Of a stretch of 48,039 nt of DNA, positions 16,834-28,996 are shown piece by piece; within the stretch, counting starts at the first letter, position 1; every line of letters starts with the position of its first letter. The stretch comes from Myxococcus sp. (lineage in GTDB: Bacteria; Myxococcota; Myxococcia; Myxococcales; Myxococcaceae). The DNA lies in NCBI GenBank assembly GCA_014879945.1, contig JACSRE010000311.1, positions 1-48,039 of the forward strand. Direction: 5' to 3'. Position numbers and translations under genes: made by a program. The notes beneath the pieces were generated by a model that ran no database searches, was not told the DNA's origin, and was given only the letters and a program-made list of their open reading frames with translations.

Positions 16834-17455
16834 GCGCGCACGCATCACGGTCATCGCCGGCGTCAACGGAGCGGGAAAGAGCAGCGTCGTCGGGGAGAAG
16901 CTGCGTCAGAGCGGAGGCGAGTACTTCAACCCTGACGAGGTGACGCGGAGGTTGCTGGCCGCGTCGAAGTCGATGACGCAGGACGAGGCGAACGCGCGCG
17001 CGTGGGACGAAGGGCGGCGCCGGCTCGAAGACGCCATTCGTGAGAAGTCGGACTTCGTTTTCGAGACGACGCTCGGCGGCTCCACCATCACGGAGTTGCT
17101 GGTCAAGGCGCTCGATGAGGGGCTCGAGGTGGCCCTCTTCTTCGTGGGCCTTGAGAAGGTCGAGTTGCACATCGAGCGGGTGCGCTCCCGAGTGCAGGCC
17201 GGCGGGCACGACATCCCCGAGCCGAAGATTCGCGAGCGCTACACCTCGAGCATCAAGAACCTGGTGAAGCTGGCGCCCCGGCTCACGGAGCTGCGCGTGT
17301 TCGACAACAGCATGCAGGCGGATCCGAAGACGGGCAAATCACCAGCCCCCCGGGAGCTGCTTCACAGTGAGGGTGGGCGGATTACCTCGCACTGCGAACT
17401 CGCGAACTGCCCCGACTGGGCGAAGCCCGTGCTGGCGGTCCTGCTCCGAACCTGA
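16826..17455 (+). CDS. Zeta-type toxin kinase
   Basis: A 209-residue P-loop protein. Walker A G-V-N-G-A-G-K-S (12-19), N-P-D-E (35-38), F-E-T-T-L (79-83) and the arginine-rich lid R-V-R-S-R-x-x-x-G-G-H-D-I-P-x-x-x-I-R-E-R-Y (118-139) match zeta toxins and their UNAG-kinase relatives. Family members phosphorylate UDP-N-acetylglucosamine or related nucleotide sugars and so block wall synthesis. The ATG lies inside the antitoxin gene (16826). The partner here is not an epsilon-type antitoxin but the receiver-Phd fusion. Confidence 0.85.
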   Translation: MAERARITVIAGVNGAGKSSVVGEKLRQSGGEYFNPDEVTRRLLAASKSMTQDEANARAWDEGRRRLEDAIREKSDFVFETTLGGSTITELLVKALDEGLEVALFFVGLEKVELHIERVRSRVQAGGHDIPEPKIRERYTSSIKNLVKLAPRLTELRVFDNSMQADPKTGKSPAPRELLHSEGGRITSHCELANCPDWAKPVLAVLLRT

Positions 17456-17606
17456 GCGCGTCCCCGCTCGATTCGGCCGTCGCCTTTGCCGTGCGCGTAG
17501 GCCAACCTTGGGTGACTGACCGGCGAGTTAACAGCTCGAACTGGGCGGACAGATTTTGAGCTGAAGGTCGCCGGTGACCAACGGTAGCCTCATGAAAGTT
17601 AACCGA

Positions 17607-17643
17607 CGGCCCCGCGGAGAAATCCCCGGGGCCGTTTCAGTTT
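17607..17643 (+). terminator. Candidate intrinsic terminator downstream of TA operon
   Basis: Inverted repeat CGGCCCC (17607-17613) / GGGGCCG (17628-17634) followed by TTTCAGTTT. About 150 bases after the toxin stop. Confidence 0.55.
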
Positions 17644-17668
17644 CTGCCCACTTCTCCCCGGGGATTTC
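17619..17668. repeat. 13-bp perfect inverted repeat
   Basis: GAAATCCCCGGGG (17619-17631) and its exact complement CCCCGGGGATTTC (17656-17668) separated by 24 bases. The left arm overlaps the right arm of the terminator hairpin, so two alternative foldings are possible. Confidence 0.7.
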
Positions 17669-17674
17669 GACGCA

Positions 17675-18103
17675 GGCCGAGCGTGTCGAGCTTGTGGACG
17701 GTGCTCGCGCAGAGAGCGGTGACCGCCCGCTTCCTCGGCGTCTTCTTGCGGCCGGGACGGCGAAACGCGGTCGAATCGCGTCCAGAGTGGAGAGAGAGAC
17801 GAAGAGCGTTTAACGCGCCGCCTCGATTCGCTGGACGGCTCGGCGTGAGTTTAACTGGCCATCACAGCTCGACACTGAGGCGCCCTGGGCAGACCTCAGC
17901 ACTGCGGCGCAGGGCGGATAGGCGGCCGAGAGCCCATCAATACGGCCACTTAGGACGAGTCTCTGATTCTCTAACCCACAGAGGTGTGTGGTCGGGAGCA
18001 CGGCAGCGCGCTCTGCCCTCGAACCGCAGGGAACTCCTCAACGTCGTGCTCGACGCCGACCTTGCGCTCGGAGCCAACGACGCGGAGCTGCCGAAGGGGG
18101 CGG
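17675..18103. other. Intergenic region without a supported gene; right copy of direct repeat
   Basis: About 430 bases with short open frames only, none with a family pattern or convincing start. Positions 17789-17814 carry the right copy of the 26-base direct repeat described at 8981. The forward frame near 18020-18110 has some protein-like character and may be a decayed gene fragment, but I cannot identify it. Confidence 0.4.
17789..17814 (+). repeat. Right copy of imperfect 26-base direct repeat
   Basis: 22 of 26 positions match 8981-9006; see that entry. Confidence 0.45.
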
Positions 18104-21100
18104 TCATGCGAGTCCTCCGATGCGTCCCTGCAGTTCCAAACCCGCGGCGTTTTGTCGCTCAACAAGCCACGTGAGGATGCCGCGAAAAGCCTCGAATGCC
18201 TCATTCGATGCGCGCAGCCGACTCTGGTCCTGGTCCCACGCCACATTCAAGAGCTTCGCAAGATCGTCGGCAGCATCCCCCTCACGGTCAGGTGAACGAT
18301 CCCCTTCCGGCCGGAGGTTCTTCAGGAACCACGCGAGCGTGCGCAGGCGAATGCGTTGTGCAGGCGGCGTCGACAGCCATCGAGCGAACTTCCCAAGCCG
18401 GCGCCCGTCCATTGGAACCCGCTCCATCCACAAGCTGATGACGTCCCAAATGGAGTCGACGTGGTCGGCGTGACGCTCTGCCCACGTGTCCTTGACCCAC
18501 CAATCGATGCCGAGCAGCGCATCCCATACCTCCTCATGCCAAGGCCACCGCAAGTCGCCGTCGATCTCAGCAAAGGCACGCTCCGTGATCGCACGCAGGA
18601 GCGGCGCGTAGGTTGCTGGCGTTTGTTCGGCCGCGAGCGCCAGACGGTGCAGCGCTGTGAGGAACTTCTCCGGCCAATCGTGGGCCTCGCTGTAAAGATC
18701 GACAATGGCCTTCCAGAACCGCTCGGGGTTCTCAATCGGTCGCAGCTGCAACACTACCGCAGCCACTCGCTCAAGAACCCACACCTCATCCTCGTGCGGG
18801 TACTGATGATCTCGCCGGTGCAGATCCGCGCGCGGCCGCTCGGCGACGATCTCGAGCGCGCCCCACCAGAACTGGACTGCTCTGGTCCTCTCTTCTGCGT
18901 TCTGCGCTTCGTCGGGCAGAGGCATCCACTCGTGGCTGCACCGCACGAGATGGAAATCCAGCCCCTTGAACCCGTCCCACTTGCGGCGAACTTCATCGAG
19001 TTCAGCGAAGCGACCTGCTTCCTCGAACCGACTCCAATCCTCTGCCAGAGCATCCAACGAGCCCTCAACGAACGATGAGACCGACTGCTCGCCCCATTTC
19101 GTGACTTCGCCCGCCAGTCGATCGAGTACCGCTTGATCGAACGGAGGCTCGGCGTGCTGCAAGCTGCGCAGTGCATTGATGCGGTCCCGCACGTGGGCCC
19201 AGCCGATGACGAGTCGGCGAAGACGCTCGAAGTCGGCGCCCAGAGACGCGCGGTGCTCCGCACATCGAGCGAACAACAGGCGCACCGCCGCGTACTTCTC
19301 TGTGAAGACCATCTCGGCAACGAGACGCCGCCACCGACCATCCTGCGGCTGACGTGCCCACAACATGGCAGCGGACTCGGCGACGAAGCAGTCCCATGTC
19401 CACGTCGAAACGTCGCGCTCCGATCGGAGTCCATCCCGCTCTGGCAAATCACTGCTGATGATGACCTCGATCGTGCGTTCAACCTCTGGACGCCGACGAA
19501 GGTCTTGGGCAAGCCAGTCGGCGTGCCAAAGGAAGACGGCGACGCCACCCGCGATCGCGTTGAGGTACTCATCGCCAAAGCGCTCCTCACCGAGCGCGGG
19601 CCTCGACTTGGCAAGCTCCTGAATACGCGCCCAAGTCTTCCAGATTTCATCCAGCTGCTCGTGGGTCTGGACCTTCCGCTCGTCGAGGATCTTCCTGCAC
19701 CTGAACGGGAAGCCCGTGACGAGCATCCGATCGTTCATCTCCTGATGCTCGTCTGCTCTCTCGGCCTGGACGCGTTCAAGGGCAACATTCACGATAAGGT
19801 GCCCCTTCGGGTGTGTTCTCACCTCGTAGTTGGCTGGGTTGAGCCAGAGATCGAGTTGCTCTGCCATCTCGATGAGTTCTTCACCGTTGGCTTTTCGCTG
19901 CTTCCACCAGTCGCGGACGGTCCCGAAGAAGGAACGCATCTCCCCACTCTTGAGCAGCCGCTCCGTCGCGACATGTCGCAGGTCTTGTTTCCGGTGCTCC
20001 AACCCGTGGAACTGCTGCGCGAGCTTGATGAACTCCAGCCCTCGCATAACCGCACCGATCAGAAGGTGGTCGCGACCGTGAACGAGCTTCTCGATCTCCC
20101 AGGCGTACAGCTCGGGGGCCGTCAGCAGTGGTTTCAGAGCGCCGTCGAACAGGTTCATCTGGCGCTTCCCGATGTCGCAAAGGACGCCCAGGATCGCTAC
20201 TGAGTGAGCACGCGCGAGAACAGCGGAGATCTCCTCAGTGATGTCTTCGCCTGCATCGAGGCGCAGATAGAAATACTGTTCGAGCGCCATGAGCGACGCC
20301 TCGATTGCGTCCGGAGGAGTTCCGAGCCCGGAACTCCAACCGTAGGCGATTGCGTCACCCTCAAAGGTCAGAACGCTTGCGCCATCATCGAGAAGGAGCA
20401 GACGGTGCGCAGGCGCGGCACCCATTGCCTGGTCGACTTCTGCTTCCGTGCGCCCCTCTGCGATAGCCCGCGCGCGCCACTCTCTGCGTTCTTCCTCGGA
20501 CCGCTCGACAGCACGTGACGTGGCGAAGTCGACGAGCTGCATGATCAACTCAAGACCCTCCACAAAGTTGCCCCGAAGACACCCCAGGAATGGGCCCTGC
20601 GTGTAGAGGGCTGGGTGCCATTTGTGTCGGCTCACGAGATCCAGTTCTCGCTCGTACAACCCGCTGGATCCCCAGTACTCCTCACGCGGCGGGTTGATCA
20701 GCGTTGCGAGGACAACCTCGCGAGCGACCGCCGGGCGTACTTCGTAGAGGTACTTGATACTTGGGGTGTCGAGGACAACGTCTTGAAAAACCTCGTCAAC
20801 GCGCACCAGTGGGCCGTCGGGCCAAGGGCCCCGCATGATCCCAGTGCTGACGATACTTCGTCGCCGTATTCGAGGACGCGTCAACTCGGCCTCGGGGACG
20901 ACCGGACGGGGAATGCGCTCCCCAGCAGTTCTCGCGATCAACGCCACTTCGTCAGGCCGCTCGAGCGCAGCCATCAAGGCGCATTTGTAGAATCGCCCAC
21001 GCGCCTCACGCTCTCGGTAGTCCTCGCGTGAATCAACAGCACGCTGACCGAGCGCGACAGCAATTTCGGCGGCTTCGTGTCTTCGAGGAGCCCCCCTCGG

Positions 21101-21580
21101 AACAAACTCCAGCCACATTTCGACGATCTTGGCGACCTCGGGCGCGGCGACGCGAAGCGCGTCGACACGATGAGCGTGCAGGACTGCCAGAACATCGAGC
21201 CAATAAGGCCAATGGGGACGTCGGAATGCTGCGCGTGCCTCGTTCCCGTCCATGCCGACGGCGCGAGCGATCTCCTGCATGCGCTCGTCGGGAACCGTGG
21301 CGAAGGCCAAGAAGCGCGTGAGAAGTCGGCGAAGTAGGTCGCCGTCCCCAGCGACGAGATCCGGGAAGACAACCCCGAGCAGCTGCCCCGCGTTCATCGC
21401 GAACGCAGGAGCTTCGAGGAGGAGATCTCGAACGATGGTCAGATTGCCGCTGCTGAAGGACGCCATGAGCGTCCTCCATTCCGCGACTCCGTTCGCCCGC
21501 TCGAGCAGGTGAATGCCGAGGAGGCGAATTGCTCGATGCCAGAGCGGCGACTCGTGGCGCGTCTTAACCCCACTGATCAC
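18104..21580 (-). pseudogene. STAND NTPase, C-terminal sensor part (separated by IS insertion)
   Basis: An open frame of up to 1,158 codons that is the downstream remainder of the NTPase gene starting at 24472. It is a long, Trp/Leu/Arg-rich alpha-helical repeat protein without catalytic motifs, as expected for the target-sensing solenoid of STAND ATPases. The junction codons read ...V-K-T-R-H-E; joining across the element at the TA gives L-K-T-R-H-E in the same frame, with no stop. The first codons of the present ORF (M-I-S-G-V, reading from 21580) come from the IS end, so the ORF as it stands has no native start. Its GC content looks lower than the 1-8.8 kb backbone. Confidence 0.8.
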
Positions 21581-22161
21581 CTGTGTTGAACGGCGTATCC
21601 AGAATGCGCGAACCAGTTACGACAGTGCCGCGGCGTGATTCGGTGCCGCGCGCGCTTCGCGACGCGGACGAGTTCGGCGCTCGTTCGAGGCGCATGCTTC
21701 CTGACGTACTGCTTCTGGAGGCCCCAGCCGGGCTCGATCGGGTTGAAGTCGTGCGAGTAGGGCGGGAGGTACAGCACCCGAACCCCGTAGAGCTTGCACC
21801 ACGGCTTCACGCGCGCATCGTGATGGGCCTTCAAGTTGTCGAGGATCAGGATGTCGTCTCGCTTGAGTCGCGGCAGCAGCTTGTGGACGAGCCAGGCGAC
21901 GAACCGGTCCTTGTTCGTCGAATCGAACATCGTGCTGAGGAGCACCCAGCCACTGAGGCGCATCGCGCCCAGCAGCGTGAGGTTCTTCCCCCAGTTCATC
22001 GGGGTGCGCTCGATGAGTTCGTGGCCCTTCTTGACCCATGCGTGCGTCCTCGTCATCGATGCGTTGAGACCCGATTCGTCGATGAAAACGAGCCGGTCAG
22101 CGGGAAGCCGACGCATCCTGCGAGCGAACGCGTCGCGCTTTGCGGCAACGTCCGGTCGCAA
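21577..22161 (-). CDS. IS630 transposase, DDE catalytic part (orfB)
   Basis: About 194 codons from TTG 22161, with the catalytic triad D-E-S-G (first Asp in F-I-D-E-S-G), L-D-N-L-K-A-H-H (second Asp) and D-F-N-P-I-E (Glu). [12 protein letters not shown] is the IS630 signature. The frame is open further upstream through K-R-L-R-A-L-E-Q, so it is most likely expressed as a -1 frameshift product with the HTH ORF and not from its own start. The stop lies inside the left terminal repeat. Confidence 0.9.
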   Translation of the reverse strand: MRPDVAAKRDAFARRMRRLPADRLVFIDESGLNASMTRTHAWVKKGHELIERTPMNWGKNLTLLGAMRLSGWVLLSTMFDSTNKDRFVAWLVHKLLPRLKRDDILILDNLKAHHDARVKPWCKLYGVRVLYLPPYSHDFNPIEPGWGLQKQYVRKHAPRTSAELVRVAKRARHRITPRHCRNWFAHSGYAVQHR

Positions 22162-22175
22162 CTGCTCGAGCGCCC

Positions 22176-22532
22176 TCAGCCGTTTTTTTTCACCACGTAC
22201 CCAGCTCGATGCAGCGCGCGCTTGATGCTCGACGCATGTCGGCGGGCCTTGCCGCGACGGCCGACGTTGTACGCGGCGGTGAGCTCTCCTGCGTTCGCAT
22301 CAGGATGCTTGTCGAGAATCGCCTCGAGCTCCTTCACCGAGACGTCGGAACGGGTACCTCCGCCCTTCTTGCGCGGCAGGACGTGGTCCACGTCCCGGAA
22401 CTGCCCCACCCAGCGGCGTACGCTCGCCACACCAACCCGGAACCGCGCGGCGATCGTTGGATACGAGCCCTCGCCAGACTCGTACGCGCGAACCACGCGC
22501 TCTCTCAGTGCAACTGGATGTGCCTCAGCCAT
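22176..22532 (-). CDS. IS630 transposase, N-terminal HTH part (orfA)
   Basis: A 118-residue protein with the paired helix-turn-helix of IS630 transposases: A-L-R-E-R-V-V-R-A-Y ... T-I-A-A-R-F-x-V-G-V-A-S-V-R-R-W-V, then a second HTH-like part from about residue 68. It ends V-V-K-K-N-G at an A8 run (GTGAAAAAAAACGG on the minus strand). A -1 slip there joins it to orfB, giving a full-length transposase of about 320 residues. Confidence 0.9.
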   Translation of the reverse strand: MAEAHPVALRERVVRAYESGEGSYPTIAARFRVGVASVRRWVGQFRDVDHVLPRKKGGGTRSDVSVKELEAILDKHPDANAGELTAAYNVGRRGKARRHASSIKRALHRAGYVVKKNG

Positions 22533-22573
22533 CGCCCCTTCAGATCAAAGCGCGATCGTTGCGGCAAGCAGGA

Positions 22574-24472
22574 TCAACTCAGGCGAGCAGTGGGGTTAAG
22601 GAAGGCTGCGAGGTCGCCTCGATGGTTCAGAAGGACTCGAAGACGCGCCCAGTCGCCGTAGAGGTCGTGCGCGAACGCGAGGCGATCGTCGGGTACCTGC
22701 ACGAGAAGCTGATCAGCGGTGAGAGACTGCGCAGCGGGCAGCGAACTCGCCTCAAGCGCGTCAACCGAGACGGAGACTACGAGTTGGTCGGCCTGTGCCT
22801 GAGCAAGGCTGCGCGCGAATTGCCCGCGCGCGAGACGGTCTGAACCTCGGTCGATTTCTGCATTCCAGAACCACTCCGCGACGCTCGACTCGCCGACCCA
22901 GCCAGAAGCGTCGATGGCTGTTCCCCCATTGAGACGTCGGACCACCAAGTCCAACAGTTTCAGGTTCGTGAGTAGTGATCCCACCTGGGGCTGGAGAAGG
23001 AGCCGAGCCAGCGCGGGAACAGCATTTCGGACCGGCCGGAGGTCTGCTGCTCGCAGCGCCTTCGCTTGGTGAGTATGCCAGCGACCTACCGGTACGCCCG
23101 CGCCGGCGCGCTGCAGGCCCTCGAGCACTCTCGGCCACTCCTGCGACTGGCAAACGGCAAGGATACGCCACTTGGTTGCTTGCGGGCCGCCACCTGCAGT
23201 TCGAAGCAAGGTCGCGACCGTGCGAAACGCGTGGTCTGCGTACAGACGATCGAGCCCGTCCAGGATGATGAGCGGCTCGCGGCTGGTCTCGCTCGCCAGA
23301 AGTTCCGAAAGCGGATGTCGAAGATGGAGCGATGACTCGACCGCCCCGAAGTCTGCGACGTGGTCGAGCGAGGTGGCATCGACCCACAACGTTCGCTCAC
23401 GGTTCGTGATGCGCTGGTCAAAGATGGCCTTGGCGAGCGCCGATTTCCCGACGCCCGAAGAACCAAGCAGCGCGACCTGCGGATGCTCGGCAATCGACTG
23501 GAGGGCTCCAGCAACCTGCTCGTCACGGGGAAGGCGAACGTGGTCAGCGATCGAGTCTCGTACGAGGCCAGCTTCACGCGCCGAGCGCGCATCGAGCGTC
23601 GCCCAGTCACCTGCGTGATCGGGGTAGTCCCCGAGCGCGATGCGCGCGCGCAACCTGTTGACGAGGTCGAGCAGAGTGAGGCTTCCGGCCTGCGGGCGCA
23701 GCTCCTCCGCGATTTCGCGCAAGATGCTCCACAGAGCCTGGGCGTCGGCAATGACCTGGCTTCGTACCGCCCGTCGACACAGCTCGAGCGCGCGGTTCCG
23801 TGACTCGGAAGCAACGGCTCCGAAGTCATGCTGGATGAACCGAAGGCGTTGAAGGAGGCGAGTCGTATCGACGCCGGTGGTGGATTGGCCCAGCGACGTC
23901 GGGCACGAGAAGGTCGCGAAAAGTGCTCGCTCGTCTGCGCTAGCCCAGTTCGCCGTCGCGAGGCGGGATGGGAACAGCGAGGGGTCGTTGGAGCGCGCCT
24001 TCTCGGTCAGGCCGGACACCGAACCCGCGGCTGCACCCGACAGCGGGGCGGTCACAAGCCCCAAGAAGTCGAGAGCGACGTCGAACACGTTCGATCCGAT
24101 GTGGAGCCACTGCTCCCAAGCCGCCTCGACAAAGTCTGACGGGGCAGACGTCGCCGTGAACTGCGCATTGCTCTTCACTGAGAGCGCGAAGCGATGGTGA
24201 ATGGCACCGACCGCTGTCGTCACCAGCACGTCATCGAGGAACCAACCATCGGGCCGCGTTTGGAAGTCGAGGCGAATCGGCGGACCGTTCTCCACGCCGA
24301 AGACCGGCTCTCCCACCAACATTGCAGCGAGCAGCCACGAGCAGACGTCGTCCTCGAAGACGAAGCCGCCTCCACCGGTGTTTTTCGGCGGCGCGACGCT
24401 ACTGGCCACAAACAACTCCGCGGAAGCGACGCGAGCAACGCTGCTCCTCAAGCTGGCGCCAGTCGGGGACAT
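22574..24472 (-). pseudogene. STAND NTPase with nuclease-like N-terminus, N-terminal part (interrupted by IS630)
   Basis: The present ORF has 632 codons; the last ones belong to the IS, so native sequence ends near 22597. Counting from 24472, residues 34-102 show [11 protein letters not shown] (Glu40), F-L-D-D-V-L-V (Asp80/81) and F-A-L-S-V-K-S-N (Lys100), a PD-(D/E)xK-like layout as in Cap4/DUF4297-type effectors. A STAND-type ATPase follows: Walker A G-S-S-G-V-G-K-S (337-344) and Walker B L-I-I-L-D-G-L-D (401-408). With the downstream part, the intact protein would have about 1,780 residues, as in Avs-type phage sensors. GTG 24409, overlapping the upstream stop by 11 bases, is an alternative start. 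Confidence 0.8.
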
Positions 24473-24737
24473 GGGCGCTCATGAGCGCCTTGAAGAGCCG
24501 CCCGTGTGTAGGCACGCGCAGGTGCAGCAGCTCATGGGCGATGACGAAGTCCTGGAAGCGTGGGGATTGATCGGCGAGGTCGCTGGCCAGCGTGACGGTC
24601 CCCGCCGACGAACACGAGCCCCACTTCCTTCGCATGTCCTGCACGCGGATCACCCTCGGGTTGACGCGTAGCTTCACCGCCCAGGACAAGGCGCGGCGTC
24701 GAAGCTCCTGTGTGGGGTAGAGGGAGGTTTTCATCAT
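24399..24737 (-). CDS. YgjP/DUF45-type zinc metallopeptidase of type I RM locus
   Basis: A 112-residue protein with K-W-G-S-C and, after 25 or so residues, [15 protein letters not shown]: an H-E-x-x-H-x5-H zinc site characteristic of the YgjP/WSS1-like DUF45 peptidases. Short versions of this family are regularly encoded next to hsdR genes. It starts 3 bases after hsdR and ends inside the start region of the STAND gene, which physically links the restriction operon with the STAND gene. Substrate unknown; a role in turnover of the restriction complex or DNA-protein adducts is only inference. Confidence 0.83.
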   Translation of the reverse strand: MMKTSLYPTQELRRRALSWAVKLRVNPRVIRVQDMRRKWGSCSSAGTVTLASDLADQSPRFQDFVIAHELLHLRVPTHGRLFKALMSAHVPDWRQLEEQRCSRRFRGVVCGQ

Positions 24738-24740
24738 CGG

Positions 24741-27673
<2,933 letters not shown>

Positions 27674-27677
<4 letters not shown>

Positions 27678-28996
27678 GACACCGCCTCCTGCGGCTGAGA
27701 CGCGTCGAGCGCGGACAGTGTCAATTGGTCGACGCGAAGCTCGCCAGTCATCAGCTTGTGCAGCAGCGCCTTGAACAGCTCTTCGAGGATTGCGCGCCTC
27801 TTCTGATGCAGCTCGATCTTTCGGTCGAGCGCATCGAGGATGGTGACGATCTCGTGCTGCACCTCGAGGTTGGGGGGCAGCGGGAGAGGCAGCGAGTCAA
27901 TCGTGCCCGTATTCAGGTTGTACTTGCCATCGGCAGCCGGAGTGGCGCGGCCGGCGACCAACGAGGTGCCCAGTGCCGATCCGTAGAAGTACGCAACGTA
28001 GCGGGGATCGACGCTATCCTTGAGGCGCGCGCGAATGAGGTACGATGCGAACAGCGCGGCTTGTGGATCGCCACGATAGACCGCGCAAGCTCCCAAGCGT
28101 TCGATGACCCCGTTGGTGCGAATGAACAGAAGGTCACCGGCGCGGAGAAGATACTTTGCGGCCTCGTCGTCGGAGAGATCACAGTATTTGAGCTCCGATG
28201 CATCGACTCGACCCGGCTCCACATTGGGGATGCGCAAGACCGGGTAACGCTTCTTTTCGAGAGAGCAGTGGACCGATGTGCCGTACTGCAGCCATTCCCG
28301 AACGCTCTTGAAGTCGACGACATCCCAACTCTCTGGAACTGGCCCAATCTCGGTCTCCTTCTGCGCTTCCCCTGACATTCCGCGCGTAAAGAGCTCGCTG
28401 AGGGTCGTGAGCTTGAGCGATCGTGAGCGATCTTCGAGCTCGAACTCTTGCACAATGTGCCCGCGCACTTTGCGGAGAACTTGAGCAATCGACTTCTGCT
28501 CCCGAAGACTCGGAAGATGAACTGAGAACTCCTTCAGCTTACTTGCGCTGATGTTTGCTTGGCTCACGCCTCGGCTCGCAAGCTTCTTGAGCTCGTTCTG
28601 TGCCACGTCCCAGTTGATCAAGAAGTTGAGGAAATGTGGATCAACGCGCGTTCGGTCCACTGCAAGCCGAACGAGGTACGAGGCGAACACCGCTTTCACG
28701 TCGTGGTCGAACACGGCCGATCGCCCGACCAGCTCGTAGCTATTGGTCCGGTTGAAGAGGATGTCTCCTCGGTTGAGCGCGAATGCAGCGAGGGTGCGCT
28801 CGTCGATGTCGACGTACTGCAGGTCCTGGAGCGAGACCTCTCCATCCACTTGGCAGTTCATCCGCAGGATCGGATAGGAACCGGCGGATTCACCGCGAAT
28901 CGACAGACCGTACTGCGCGGCCAGAGTAAAGTCCCCGATCGCGCACGTATCCCAGTCCTGCGGGATTGTGCCCAAGCTGGTCTCCTTACGAAGCAC
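27674..28996 (-). CDS. hsdS: Type I restriction-modification specificity subunit
   Basis: A 440-residue HsdS starting at GTG 28996, overlapping the hsdM stop by 11 bases. Two target-recognition domains are visible, each introduced by a P-x-x-W-D/P-x-S-W-D motif (residues about 12 and 220) and followed by helical central and C-terminal conserved spacers with L-P-L-P-P and E-Q-x-x-I-A-type segments. It decides the bipartite DNA target of the M and R subunits. The recognition sequence cannot be predicted by reading. Confidence 0.92.

Larger units (their letters stand above)
21567..22596 (-). mobile_element. IS630-family insertion sequence
   Basis: A 1,030-bp element with terminal inverted repeats ACCCCACTGATCACCTG (left) and ACCCCACTGCTCGCCTG (right, complemented), similar over about 25 bases. 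It is flanked by the duplicated TA target (21565-21566 and 22597-22598), the signature of IS630/Tc1-mariner-like transposition. It carries an HTH ORF and a DDE ORF joined by an A8 slippery run. It interrupts the STAND NTPase gene. Confidence 0.93.

Noticed and set aside
17537-17580. tRNA-like stretch (CAGATTTTGAGCTG plus GGTCGCCGGT)
   Set aside because: Resembles an anticodon arm but no acceptor stem or T-loop consensus can be formed; kept only as a repeat word.
17683-18174. 163-codon plus-strand ORF
   Set aside because: No motif, no convincing start, and it runs into the coding end of the STAND gene on the other strand.
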